Source: Flavobacterium akiainvivens (GTDB lineage Bacteria > Bacteroidota > Bacteroidia > Flavobacteriales > Flavobacteriaceae). Taken from it: 64,000 nucleotides of DNA. Location of the stretch: positions 2,720,566 to 2,784,565 of the forward strand of contig NZ_LIYD01000005.1 in NCBI RefSeq assembly GCF_001278115.1, in the 5' to 3' direction. Below are positions 42,149-51,664 of the stretch, in pieces (positions within the stretch are counted from its first letter, which is position 1; the number at the start of each line of letters is the position of its first letter). A program made the translations under genes and the position numbers. The notes under the pieces were generated by a model. That model saw only the letters and a list, made by a program, of their open reading frames with translations. It did not search any database and was not told where the DNA came from.

Positions 42149-44140
42149 TTACAGTTTCTTAAAGCGTATGGCATAGCCGCCCGATATAGGCAGGTTAAGC
42201 GTTAGTTTATCTTTAGAGGTTACTGTTTTAGTGCTCACAGCTACATCGGCCGGGTTGTGGGTCATATCTGTTCCCGGTGCATCGGCATATATCTGTGCCT
42301 CATACTTAGCCCCTTTTTCAAGGAATGACAATGCTACCTCAAGCGTACGGGCTTTCTCATTGGTAAGGCTGCCCAGGTACCAGTCTGCACTGTGGCGGTC
42401 TTTACGCACGGTGGTTATGTACTCGCCTATTTCGCCGTTAAGCACTTTGGTATCTTCCCAATCTGTAGGTACATCTTTAAGGAACTGTAATTCTGGCTGG
42501 CCTTCGTAGTTTTCAGGCAGGTCGGCCAGCATTTGTATGGGCGAATACAGCACCACATACAGCGCCAGCTGCTTGGCAGCCGTAGTATGCACGCGCCTGT
42601 TGTTAAAGCCTTTGGTTTCCAGTACATCAATAACCCCGGGGGTAAAATCCATAGGGCCGGCCAGCATCCTGGTAAACGGCAGTATAGCCTCATGGCTTGG
42701 CGGATTGCCTGCACTCCATGCGTTGTACTCCTGCCCGCGGGCACCCTCGCGTGCCATCATGTTAGGGTAGGTGCGGCGTTCGCCGGTATCTTTTATAGGC
42801 TCGTGAAAGTTTACAGCAAGGCCATACTGGGCGGCTTTTTCAAGCACGTAGCGGTAATAGCGTACGCCAAACTGCCCGTGATGCCACTCTTTCATATTAA
42901 GTTTAGAGCCCACCTGGCCTATCTTTATATTGTGTATGCCCAGGCGCTTGTATAGCGCAAAGCCTTCGTCTATTTCTTTAAGGTAGTTGATTATGTTAGA
43001 GCCTGTTTCGTGGTAGCCAATGATTTCAACACCTTTGCTGCGGCCGTATTTTACTACCTCTTCAAGATCAAAATTGTCAGCGTTTTTGGTAAAGCTGAAC
43101 ATGTGCATCTTGTTTTTAAACCAGTCCTGCGTCCAGCCCTTGTTCCAACCCTCTATAAGCAGGTAATGGAAACCTTCTTTAGCTGTAAAATCAATATATT
43201 CCCTTGCGTGTTCGGTAGTAGCGCCCTGCTTAGGCCCTTCCCAAAAACTGAACTTGCTTATGTGCATACCCCACCATATACCCAGGTATTTAAGGGGTTC
43301 TACATAGCTTATATCAGTTAGTTTTGATGGCTCGTTAAGGTTCAGTATCATGTATGACTCTATCAGGTCGCCCGGCTTTTCGCCAATTTGAATAGTCCTC
43401 CACGAAGAGGTAAACGTGCCCTTGTAGCGCGCTTTTATACCATCTGCCCAAGGCACAAGGTCGCTCTTAAGGTTAGCGCCTGTAGTATGCTCAAGCACCA
43501 TACTGGGCCAGTCAGTAAGGTTAGCCTCGTGGAAGCTGATTACATTATTTTTGTTTTCAATGGTCATTGGGGTGTGTACCTTGCCCAGTGCGCTTACCGC
43601 AGAAGGCTCATACAGGTATTCATAACGGTCTGGCTGATACGCCGGGATTGACCACGCCTTGCCGTCTTCCTTAAGGTTGAAAGCCGTAACCTCATCCATT
43701 ACAAAAATGCTGTCTTTAATACCCTGCTCCGGGAATATGTAGCGGAATGCCACACCGTCATCAAACGCACGGAACTGTATGTGCAGCTTGCGCTTGCGGG
43801 CATCTTTGGTTTGCAGCTCTACCCACAGCTGGTTGTACTCGTTATTGATTTCCTTCTTTTCACCCCAGGGCTGTGTCCATTTGCCGTTAACCTTCAGTAC
43901 ATGCACATCGGTCACTTCAAAGTTCTTGCTAAGGTCTTCGCCTTTAAGCACAAAACCCATTGTCGATGGGGTAATGATTTCCTGTTTGCCGTGGCTTACA
44001 GCATAAGTAGGCACACCATCTTTAAGGGTAAAGGTTATGGTATTCTTCTTGCCCGGTGAATTGATTTTCTCGGTTTTGTCCTGCGAAAATCCGGTTGCGG
44101 ACGCAAGCAGCATTACTGAGTATAGTAAGGTTTTTTTCAT
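42149..44140 (-). CDS. GH97 alpha-glucosidase-type enzyme (inverting, SusB-like)
   Basis: A 663-residue enzyme with signal peptide MKKTLLYSVMLLASATGFSQ. The architecture is that of GH97: an N-terminal beta-sandwich, a barrel and a C-terminal beta domain. The catalytic blocks match the inverting SusB type: GYHETGSNI, VNFHEPIKDTGERRTYPN and MAREGARGQEYN, each with its Glu. The retaining alpha-galactosidase branch instead has an Asp nucleophile, which I do not see. I therefore predict hydrolysis of terminal alpha-glucose. The start is at 44140, since 10 extra codons upstream would precede the signal. Confidence 0.9.
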   Translation of the reverse strand: MKKTLLYSVMLLASATGFSQDKTEKINSPGKKNTITFTLKDGVPTYAVSHGKQEIITPSTMGFVLKGEDLSKNFEVTDVHVLKVNGKWTQPWGEKKEINNEYNQLWVELQTKDARKRKLHIQFRAFDDGVAFRYIFPEQGIKDSIFVMDEVTAFNLKEDGKAWSIPAYQPDRYEYLYEPSAVSALGKVHTPMTIENKNNVISFHEANLTDWPSMVLEHTTGANLKSDLVPWADGIKARYKGTFTSSWRTIQIGEKPGDLIESYMILNLNEPSKLTDISYVEPLKYLGIWWGMHISKFSFWEGPKQGATTEHAREYIDFTAKEGFHYLLIEGWNKGWTQDWFKNKMHMFSFTKNADNFDLEEVVKYGRSKGVEIIGYHETGSNIINYLKEIDEGFALYKRLGIHNIKIGQVGSKLNMKEWHHGQFGVRYYRYVLEKAAQYGLAVNFHEPIKDTGERRTYPNMMAREGARGQEYNAWSAGNPPSHEAILPFTRMLAGPMDFTPGVIDVLETKGFNNRRVHTTAAKQLALYVVLYSPIQMLADLPENYEGQPELQFLKDVPTDWEDTKVLNGEIGEYITTVRKDRHSADWYLGSLTNEKARTLEVALSFLEKGAKYEAQIYADAPGTDMTHNPADVAVSTKTVTSKDKLTLNLPISGGYAIRFKKL

Positions 44141-44167
44141 AATATACGGAATTAACCATTGGGATAG

Positions 44168-44204
44168 CAAAAAACGGGGAGCCGGAAGTCTAAACGGCTC
44201 CCCG
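44168..44204 (-). terminator. Intra-locus terminator between GH31 and GH97
   Basis: CGGGGAGCCG (44175-44184) pairs with CGGCTCCCCG (44195-44204). Read on the reverse strand a TTTTTTG run follows. It should end part of the mRNA before GH97 and the genes after it. Confidence 0.85.
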
Positions 44205-44235
44205 GTACTAAAATTAACTAACCCAAATAATTAAC

Positions 44236-46629
44236 TTATTTTATCCATTCTGTTTTAAATGTTGTTTTAGCGCTAAGCGGTGTTGTGCCTACCTCAAAGC
44301 TGCTGCCTTTTTTAGCCGTGGTTATGGTTTGCACTGCATCGCCGCCCGGCAGGAATACCTTTCCGGTAGCTGTTGCCGTGCCTTCAGCAGCATATACCTT
44401 TAGCGTAAGCTTGCCCCAGTCCATATCCTGTGTGCTTTGTGCCAAGGCTATATGAGGTATAACCGCACCGTTTTTAACCAGCACTACAATAGGCAGGTTA
44501 CCCTGCTTTATTTTATGCCAGCCTCCGTTGTATACTTTTTTAGTCTGGTAGTCTATCCATTGCCCCGGCGGAAGGTACACATCACGCTCGGTAACTTCTT
44601 CAAACAATGGCGCTACAAGAATATCTGCCCCAAACATATACTGGTTGTCTACCAGCCACGAACCCGGGTCATCAGGAAATTCTACAAACAATGCGCGCAT
44701 CATGGGCAGGCCACGCTCAGAGCAGTCTTTAGCCTGTGCATAAATGTATGGCATCAGCTCATAGCGCATATTATCGGCATTGCGGTATGTTTTTAAAAAG
44801 TCTTCGCTATACAGCCAGGGCTCTTTTGGCGGTTCGCCGTGGCTGCGCACGTGGCTTGTAAGCATACCAAACGGTGTCCACCTTTTATACAGGTTTTCGG
44901 GCGACTTGGTTACAAAACCACCCAAATCATGGCTCCAGAAACTAAAGCCCGAAAGCCCCAATGACAAACCACCACGAAGCGTGGCGCTCATAGCAGCATT
45001 GGTGGTAGCTGCATCGCCACCCCAATGCAGTGGATAACGCTGGCTGCCCGCCCAGGTGCTGCGTGCCCATATAAGGCTATAGCCTTTTTCGCGTTGCGTA
45101 ACCTCGGCCACAGCCTTGTTGTAACGCAGCGGGTACAGGTTGTGCTCATAAAAACCGGTGCGTCCGTTGCTGTAAATACCATCTGCCGGGGCTGCTTCGC
45201 CAAAGTCTACCTTAAACACCGCCACACCCTGGTCAAACAGGTGCTTTAGCTTGCCCTGGTACCACTTAACGGTTTCAGGATTGGTAAAATCCAGCACCGC
45301 ATCTTCATACGGCAGGTTGCCCTTGCGGTCTTTTACGGCAAGGTTGTTATCTACAATTTCGTTAAAAAGCGTGTTCTTGGGCGTAAAGTACGGCAGCTGC
45401 CACAGGCATACATTAAAGCCGTCTTTCTTCATATCGGCCATCATTTTAACGGGGTCGTCAAAACGCTTTGAGGCAAACTGATAGTTGTTGCGCCAGTCTA
45501 CATCAAACCAGCCCGTATCAAAATGGATAACATCGCTTGGAATTTTATACTTACGGAGGTTTTTAGCCACCTCGCGGCCTTCTTTTTCAGAAAAATAGGT
45601 AATACGGCTCATCCAAAGCCCAAACGACCACAGCGGCGGCATAGAGGCCTTTCCGGTAAGGTTTGTGTACTCATTAAGGATGTCTTTCGGTTCGCCAATA
45701 AAAAAGAATAAATCAGCCTCATCATCACCTATCATCATTTTATTGGCAGAGGTATCATACTTACCGAAATCAACTGTGATAGGACTTGAGGTGTGCATAA
45801 AAACACCATAGCCGCGGCTGCTCATGTAAAACGGAATGGGCTTGTACATGGTTTCGTTTTGCACGCCGTTAGCATCATCTGTCCACAGCACTACCTTCTG
45901 GCCGCGCTTGTTGAAATTGGTAAACGATTCGCCACAGCCAAATATCTTCTCATCGGGCTCAAGGCTGAATACGGGCGCCATACTGCGCGAATAATCGCTG
46001 TTGCGGCGCACATAGCTAAAAGGCAGTATTGGGGTGTAGGTATTCTGCACGTCAGAGTTATGCAGGGTTGATGTGAGCAATTTACCTGCCTCATCATAAA
46101 TTTTTACGTGCCATGGTTTGGCTATAATTTCTACACGGCCATACCTGCTTGTATATTGGTGGCCCGTAGCGGTTTTACTGTATTTCCAGCCTTCAGGATG
46201 GTTAGGCGCTGTGCCGTTAACCAGCATGAGCGACTCCTCCTGTTTGTGGAACTGCGGGCCTGAAGCCATTTTTATACGTACCGTCCTATCTGAAACAAAC
46301 TGAAGCGTAAACGGCAGTACCGGCGCCGCCTCATACTCTGTAGCCGGAAACTCGTTTGGCACAATACTGTCGGGCTTCATGAGCATATTGTTAAACGCCT
46401 GCCTGGTTTTATAGGCATAGCGCTTGTATTTAACCTGCCCCTGCCCCGTGGCGGGGTCAAAACCGGTTAGCTCATCGGCAAAATAAAACGTATTAAGGTA
46501 GTTTTCAAAATCCCTGCTCACATCTACCGGCTCGTTGAGGGTACCGCCGTTTTGTAGCTGTGCAGTGGCCTGTGTGCTTATAAAAAGCGCCAGAGCTGCA
46601 GAGAAAAGCGTTAAACATCTTGTTTTCAT
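44236..46629 (-). CDS. GH31 alpha-xylosidase-like glycoside hydrolase
   Basis: A 797-residue enzyme with signal peptide MKTRCLTLFSAALALFISTQATAQ. The barrel carries D475 in VFKVDFGE (nucleophile) and D539 in HWGGDAATTN (acid/base). The flanking blocks, including FGLWMSRITYFSEKEG, IHFDTGWFD and LRGGLSLGLSGFSFWSHDLGGF, are very close to E. coli YicI, an alpha-xylosidase. I therefore favour release of alpha-xylose, although alpha-glucosidase activity is possible in GH31. The N-terminal domain is a beta sandwich. The gap to GH2 upstream is 32 bases. Confidence 0.92.
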   Translation of the reverse strand: MKTRCLTLFSAALALFISTQATAQLQNGGTLNEPVDVSRDFENYLNTFYFADELTGFDPATGQGQVKYKRYAYKTRQAFNNMLMKPDSIVPNEFPATEYEAAPVLPFTLQFVSDRTVRIKMASGPQFHKQEESLMLVNGTAPNHPEGWKYSKTATGHQYTSRYGRVEIIAKPWHVKIYDEAGKLLTSTLHNSDVQNTYTPILPFSYVRRNSDYSRSMAPVFSLEPDEKIFGCGESFTNFNKRGQKVVLWTDDANGVQNETMYKPIPFYMSSRGYGVFMHTSSPITVDFGKYDTSANKMMIGDDEADLFFFIGEPKDILNEYTNLTGKASMPPLWSFGLWMSRITYFSEKEGREVAKNLRKYKIPSDVIHFDTGWFDVDWRNNYQFASKRFDDPVKMMADMKKDGFNVCLWQLPYFTPKNTLFNEIVDNNLAVKDRKGNLPYEDAVLDFTNPETVKWYQGKLKHLFDQGVAVFKVDFGEAAPADGIYSNGRTGFYEHNLYPLRYNKAVAEVTQREKGYSLIWARSTWAGSQRYPLHWGGDAATTNAAMSATLRGGLSLGLSGFSFWSHDLGGFVTKSPENLYKRWTPFGMLTSHVRSHGEPPKEPWLYSEDFLKTYRNADNMRYELMPYIYAQAKDCSERGLPMMRALFVEFPDDPGSWLVDNQYMFGADILVAPLFEEVTERDVYLPPGQWIDYQTKKVYNGGWHKIKQGNLPIVVLVKNGAVIPHIALAQSTQDMDWGKLTLKVYAAEGTATATGKVFLPGGDAVQTITTAKKGSSFEVGTTPLSAKTTFKTEWIK

Positions 46630-46661
46630 TGGGTTTGGTTGTTGGTTGGTTTGGGTCTTGT

Positions 46662-49145
46662 TTATTTTGTGGTTAGGTTAACGGTACTGGCCTTAAGCCC
46701 GTTTGCACTTGCGGTAACCTCTACCTTTCCGGCTTTATCTGTACTCTGGATAATTACAAGGCACTTACCATTAAGGGCGGTGTGCTTGTTGCCTTTATAA
46801 GGCTCGTGGCTCACGGGATCTCCGCTGCACACGCCTACAATTTTAGCATTGCCTTTTACACTAAACGTAATTTCATTATTAGCCGTTGCAGCAAAAATGC
46901 CGTTAGCATCCTGAATGTCTACGGTAATAAAACTCAGGTCAGTACCGTCGGCTTTTATTTCGGTGCGGTCGGCTGTAGCTTTAAGCTGTGCCGGTGCGCC
47001 CACAGTTTTAATTTCTTTTTCAAGTACAACCTTTCCGCCCTTGCGCGAAACGGCCTTAAGCGTACCCGGCTCATATTTAACGCTCCACATAATGTGCAAT
47101 TCATCGCCCTGCTTACTCTTTTTGCCAAGTGACTTACCGTTAAGGTACAGCTCTACCTCATCGGCATGGTTGTAATATGCCCAAACGTCTACCTCCTGGC
47201 CTGCTTTCCAGTTCCAGTGCGGGAAAATGTGCAGCACATCTTTATCCGTCCACTCGCTTTGGTACATATAGTACACATCTTTAGGGAAGCCCGCAAGGTC
47301 TACCACACCAAAGTAAGAACTAATAGACGGCCACAGGTATGGCGTGGGTTCGCCTATGTAGTCAAAACCGGTCCAGATGTACATACCGGCCAGGTAATCA
47401 TGTTTTTTGATAATCCTCCAGGTATCTTCGTGTGTTGAGCCCCATGGTGCATGGGTTTGGTCATACGCCGAAACCGTGTTGCCCGGATTACCGTCATAAA
47501 ACGGAATATCCCAGCGCACCGGCCATAGTTTTTCTACATCCGACTTTTCATCATAATAACCACGCGTTTGCAGTGCCGATGTGGTTTCGGTAGCAATAAA
47601 CGCCACTTTAGGGAAGTTTATCTTATGCTTCGCCCAAACCTGGTGGGCATAATTATAGCCAATAATATCAAGCGCGCCCGATGCCGCAAGCGAATTGGGC
47701 TTATCGGCCGTGTTTACAAATTGTATACTTGCCTCGGTAGCGTTAACGGCAACCGGCGGGTTCATAGCGGCAGTAACCGGACGGGTTTTATCAAGCGCTT
47801 TTACAATTGCCGAAAGCTCACGGCCTATTTCGGCACCTTTATCGCTCCATTGTTCCGGTATTTCGTTGCCTATGCTCCACATAAACACGCTTGGGTGGTT
47901 CCTGTCTCGGATAATAAGGTCTTCAAGGTCTGTTTTATGCCATTTATCCCAGTTTTTGCTGTAGTCGTAAGGGTTTTTGCCCTGCGCCCACATATCATAG
48001 GCTTCGTCCATAACAATAAAGCCCATTTTGTCGCACAGGTCTAATAATTCCGGTGCAGGGGGGTTATGGCTGGTACGGATGCCGTTTACGCCCATTTCCC
48101 TCATAATTTCGAGCTGGCGCTCCATAGCACGCGTGTTGAATGCAGAACCCAGCGCACCCAGGTCGTGGTGCAGGCATACGCCCTTTATCTTTACCTGTTT
48201 GCCGTTAAGGATGAAGCCCTTATCAAGGTCAAACTTAAACTCGCGGATACCAAACGGCGTTTCATAGCTGTCTGCCATGTCGCCATCAAGCTTTACAGCA
48301 GTAACGGCGCGGTATAGCTCCGGTGTTTCTACATTCCAAAGCACCGGGTTATTTACAGCGGCATCCTGCGTTATGGTTTTATCGCTGTTCGCGGGTATTT
48401 TTACTTCGGTTTCAACCGATGTTACCTCGCTGTCGTCTTTGTAAATAGTGGTAATAACTTTTGCCGTTTTTTCTTCGGCATATTCGTTTTTGATGATGAT
48501 TTGCAGGTTTATGGTTGCCTTTTCGGCCGATACCTGCGGCGTGGTAACAAACGTTCCGTTAGCCGCTATGTGCAGCTTATCGGTAGTTTCAAGCCACACG
48601 TTGCGGTAGATGCCCGAACCCGAATACCAGCGCGAATTGGGCTGTTTTGAGTTGTCTACCTTTACTATAATCTCATTTTTTTTATCACCATAGTTAAGGT
48701 ATGGTGTAAGGTTGTAACGGAAACTAATATAACCGTTTGGCCTCATGCCTAAAAAATGACCATTTACCCACACGCTGCTGTTACAGTAAGCGCCGTCAAA
48801 CAATATGGTAGTAACCTTAGCAGAATCTTTAGCTTCAACGGTAAATGATTTTTTATACCAGCCAAGGCCGCCGTTTAGTGCGCCGCCTCCGGTTCCCGCA
48901 GGGCTGTGCTCGTCAAAGCTGCCTTCTATGCTCCAGTCGTGCGGAAGGTTAAGGGTGCGCCACTGTGTAGCGGTGCCTATGGTATCGTTATCTTTTATGC
49001 TGTCGTTTAAATGAAACTGCCAGTTGCTGTTAAAGCTTACCTTTCTGTTAGCAATGGCGTTGTTGTTTTTGCTGCCGCATGCCCCCGTTAGCAGTAGTAG
49101 CGCCAGGGCAGTAAGTGCAAAAAAGGGCTTGGTGTATTGTGTCAT
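46662..49145 (-). CDS. GH2 beta-galactosidase-type enzyme, lipoprotein
   Basis: An 827-residue enzyme with lipoprotein signal MTQYTKPFFALTALALLLLTGACGSK (lipobox TGAC). The order is sugar-binding jelly-roll, Ig-like domain, TIM barrel with acid/base E428 (IGNEIPEQW) and nucleophile E520 (FIATETTS), then two C-terminal beta domains (about 625-700 and 720-827, like the DUF4982 and Ig-type tails of Bacteroidota GH2 enzymes). It likely releases terminal beta-galactose. It starts behind the terminator at 49157-49198. Confidence 0.9.
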   Translation of the reverse strand: MTQYTKPFFALTALALLLLTGACGSKNNNAIANRKVSFNSNWQFHLNDSIKDNDTIGTATQWRTLNLPHDWSIEGSFDEHSPAGTGGGALNGGLGWYKKSFTVEAKDSAKVTTILFDGAYCNSSVWVNGHFLGMRPNGYISFRYNLTPYLNYGDKKNEIIVKVDNSKQPNSRWYSGSGIYRNVWLETTDKLHIAANGTFVTTPQVSAEKATINLQIIIKNEYAEEKTAKVITTIYKDDSEVTSVETEVKIPANSDKTITQDAAVNNPVLWNVETPELYRAVTAVKLDGDMADSYETPFGIREFKFDLDKGFILNGKQVKIKGVCLHHDLGALGSAFNTRAMERQLEIMREMGVNGIRTSHNPPAPELLDLCDKMGFIVMDEAYDMWAQGKNPYDYSKNWDKWHKTDLEDLIIRDRNHPSVFMWSIGNEIPEQWSDKGAEIGRELSAIVKALDKTRPVTAAMNPPVAVNATEASIQFVNTADKPNSLAASGALDIIGYNYAHQVWAKHKINFPKVAFIATETTSALQTRGYYDEKSDVEKLWPVRWDIPFYDGNPGNTVSAYDQTHAPWGSTHEDTWRIIKKHDYLAGMYIWTGFDYIGEPTPYLWPSISSYFGVVDLAGFPKDVYYMYQSEWTDKDVLHIFPHWNWKAGQEVDVWAYYNHADEVELYLNGKSLGKKSKQGDELHIMWSVKYEPGTLKAVSRKGGKVVLEKEIKTVGAPAQLKATADRTEIKADGTDLSFITVDIQDANGIFAATANNEITFSVKGNAKIVGVCSGDPVSHEPYKGNKHTALNGKCLVIIQSTDKAGKVEVTASANGLKASTVNLTTK

Positions 49146-49156
49146 TTGGTTGGAAA

Positions 49157-49198
49157 TAAAAAAACCGGTAAGCCCCCCTGCATAGAAGGACTTACCGG
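49157..49198 (-). terminator. Intra-locus terminator/attenuator between the surface-binding gene and GH2
   Basis: CCGGTAAG (49165-49172) pairs with CTTACCGG (49191-49198). The reverse strand continues with TTTTTTT. It should reduce transcription of the enzyme genes relative to the uptake genes. Confidence 0.85.
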
Positions 49199-49211
49199 AA
49201 TTAAAACAAAT

Positions 49212-50075
49212 TTATTCTACAGCTACATAATGGAACATGATAAGGCAAACGCCTTCGCCTGTGCGGCTCTGGTCGCGAACAACGCCCAGCCTCATTGAAT
49301 CATCTGTAAGTTCTGCCACTTTTACTGATACCCAGTTGCTTACATCAGGATAATAATCGCCTCCAAAAAGTACTTCAGGGCCACCGTTAAAAACAATCCT
49401 GCTGTTAGCTATATCATAGCTAAAAGTGCCTGTTTTTGTAGTTTGATCGTTAGTAGTAAGCGCTGTTTGTGTAACACTTACATTATAGTTACCATCAAGA
49501 TCAAAGGTCATGCTGCCCCAATCTTTATTTGTCATAACCCATTCGTTTCCGGCATAATCAGGCAGCCAGCTCCAGTTGTCTCCGCTGGCAGCAGGAAAAT
49601 CAAGGCCTGTCCACCCCACAGGAGATGCCATGTTTAGCTTCCATTTTTTACCTTCTACACCATTGGTAAGCATTGCCCATGCAGGGTCTGCAAAATACTC
49701 TTCGTTGTTTTCGCTAATGGTAACCGTTACAGGAGCTGCATCTACAGCGCCACCACGTGTGTAAGCCGTAAACTGTATGGTATAAGTACCCGCAAACGGA
49801 AACGTAACCGTGTTGGTATGCTGGTTGCTGTGGCCCAGGGCATCGCCTGCGGCATTAGTATAGCTCCAGTAAGGTATAATATCATCAGTAAGGTTAGTCA
49901 TGGTAACCTCATTAGGGTTAGCAGGGTTTTGTATAACCGATATATTAATATCAGCTGCCCTAAGGTTTATTGCAGGCAGGTCTTGCCTGTCTTCTACCGG
50001 CTCGCACGAAAACAACATTCCGATAGCCATAACGGCAGCGAGCATTTTTGTAAGTTGTTTCATAATCATTTTCAT
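49212..50075 (-). CDS. Surface glycan-binding-type lipoprotein with PKD-like domain
   Basis: A 287-residue lipoprotein following susD. The signal contains MKQLTKMLAAVMAIGMLFSC with a lipobox at LFSC. A PKD-like Ig domain covers about 35-125, ending in a beta strand TVTFPFAGTYTIQFTAYTRGG. The second half is a beta-rich domain with many aromatic residues (WTGLDFPAASGDNWSWLPDY) suited to glycan contact. Its place right after susD fits the SusE/F-like surface-glycan-binding proteins. Several in-frame ATGs exist (50090, 50075, 50063); I use 50075, which starts eight bases after the susD stop. Confidence 0.82.
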   Translation of the reverse strand: MKMIMKQLTKMLAAVMAIGMLFSCEPVEDRQDLPAINLRAADINISVIQNPANPNEVTMTNLTDDIIPYWSYTNAAGDALGHSNQHTNTVTFPFAGTYTIQFTAYTRGGAVDAAPVTVTISENNEEYFADPAWAMLTNGVEGKKWKLNMASPVGWTGLDFPAASGDNWSWLPDYAGNEWVMTNKDWGSMTFDLDGNYNVSVTQTALTTNDQTTKTGTFSYDIANSRIVFNGGPEVLFGGDYYPDVSNWVSVKVAELTDDSMRLGVVRDQSRTGEGVCLIMFHYVAVE

Positions 50076-50083
50076 TTTATTAA

Positions 50084-51649
50084 TTACCATCCGGGATTTT
50101 GTTGTATAGCACCGTTAGAAAGGGTTACCTGAGACTGCGGCAGTGGGAACCAGCCCAGCGTTTCAGGCCTGAAGCTTTGTACAAACTCGCCACCCATATC
50201 TGTAGCCTGTATGGCTGCTGCGGTAACGCTCATGCCCTGCCTGATAAGGTCAAACCACCTGTCGCCTTCAAGGGCAAGCTCAAGCCTGCGCTCTGTAAGT
50301 ATGTTGGCTATAGTAGCAGGAACGTTATGCGTATCATCGCCATAAGCGCGTGCACGCACCCTGTCAAGACAGGTTTGCGCAAAGGCAGCGTTACTGTCTA
50401 CGTTAAGCTCTGCAGCAAGAAGCAGCACATCGGCAAAACGGATAAGCGGAATATCTTCATAGTTGTCTATCTGGAAATCGCCTGTAAAAGTACCGTCTAC
50501 CACACGGGTGCCTTTTTTCCAGCCGTAGCCGGTAAACTGGCGCTGGCCGCGTGTTTCGGCATCAAAGTCAAGACCTTCGGCAGCATAATCTATAATAGTA
50601 GCTGCACGGCGGCTATCGCCTGCACCATAAGCATTATAAAGAGATGGTGTTACAGGTCCGCCACCCCAGCCCTGGCCATAAATACCCAGGTCTCCGCCGC
50701 GGGTAGACATATTTACAGCAAAGCGATTACCTTCATGCAGGTCCCAGTTTGCATTGCCCGAGCTGTTAAAGCGTATTGCAAATACAATTTCGGTATTGCC
50801 TTCGCCTGCATAATCTGCCTCTTCAGATGCTGCTGAAGCCAGCCAAAGGCTTGCAAAATCGTCAACAAGGTTGTGACCGCTGTTGTTTACTGCATCATTA
50901 ATATATTCTACAGCCTCCGGCTTGCTTATTACACCGGCAAGGTCTGAAGCATTGTAATAGTCTGTATAGAAAATAAACGCTTTGGCAATGTAAGCCTCGG
51001 CAGCCCATTTTGTTATACGGCCATAATCAGGGTTACCCGGGGTTGAATAGTTTTGGTCGCCCAGGTTATCAGCTGCAAACTTAAGGTCTTCTGCAATAAG
51101 TGCATAGGTAACTTCGGCAGCAGCACGTGGCAGCTCAAACTCGTCTGATGTAATAGTGTGGTCCAGCGGCACTATTTCTCCAAACACCCTTGCCAGCTGA
51201 AAGTGGTAGTATGCCCTTAAAAAACGTGCTTCAGCTTCATACTGTGCGCGCAGCTCTTCCTGGTCGCCCCACTCTACGTTATCAAGGTTTTCAAGCAGCA
51301 CGTTAGCGCGGTAAATACCTATGTAGTTGTTTTGCCATATAAGGGCATTCATTTCCTTATCGGTTACAAACTGAAAACGGTCGCGCTCTACGTCTACGTT
51401 ACTATCAGCCGAACCAAAACCGCCATAGCAGTCATCAGACGCCATTTCGGTATTCATTAGCCATGTGCCGTAGCCTTCGCGCTGTAATATATCATAAACC
51501 GCTACAAGGCCTTTAAAAGCATCCTGCGGGGTTTTATAAAAGTTCTCCTCTACCACATCGGTATAAGGTGAATTACCAATAAAGTCTTCTGAGCAAGAGC
51601 TTAGTGCCAGTATTGATGATAGTAGTATTGCTTTTGATAGATTTTTCAT
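50084..51649 (-). CDS. SusD/RagB-family surface lipoprotein
   Basis: A 521-residue outer-membrane lipoprotein with signal MKNLSKAILLSSILALSSCS (lipobox ALSSC). The helical TPR-like core with ALIWQNNYIGIYRANVLLENL and LRAQYEAEARFLRAYYHFQLARVFGEI is typical of SusD, as is the C-terminal block NILTERRLELALEGDRWFDLIR. It captures oligosaccharides at the surface and delivers them to the SusC partner encoded 15 bases upstream. The protein ends soon after QSQVTLSNGAIQQNPGW. Confidence 0.96.
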   Translation of the reverse strand: MKNLSKAILLSSILALSSCSEDFIGNSPYTDVVEENFYKTPQDAFKGLVAVYDILQREGYGTWLMNTEMASDDCYGGFGSADSNVDVERDRFQFVTDKEMNALIWQNNYIGIYRANVLLENLDNVEWGDQEELRAQYEAEARFLRAYYHFQLARVFGEIVPLDHTITSDEFELPRAAAEVTYALIAEDLKFAADNLGDQNYSTPGNPDYGRITKWAAEAYIAKAFIFYTDYYNASDLAGVISKPEAVEYINDAVNNSGHNLVDDFASLWLASAASEEADYAGEGNTEIVFAIRFNSSGNANWDLHEGNRFAVNMSTRGGDLGIYGQGWGGGPVTPSLYNAYGAGDSRRAATIIDYAAEGLDFDAETRGQRQFTGYGWKKGTRVVDGTFTGDFQIDNYEDIPLIRFADVLLLAAELNVDSNAAFAQTCLDRVRARAYGDDTHNVPATIANILTERRLELALEGDRWFDLIRQGMSVTAAAIQATDMGGEFVQSFRPETLGWFPLPQSQVTLSNGAIQQNPGW

Positions 51650-51664
51650 TTTTCTCGCACTTTT

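Noticed and set aside
42149..44140. GH97 as a retaining alpha-galactosidase
   Set aside because: The inverting-type Glu blocks of SusB are present, and the Asp nucleophile context of the retaining branch is not seen.
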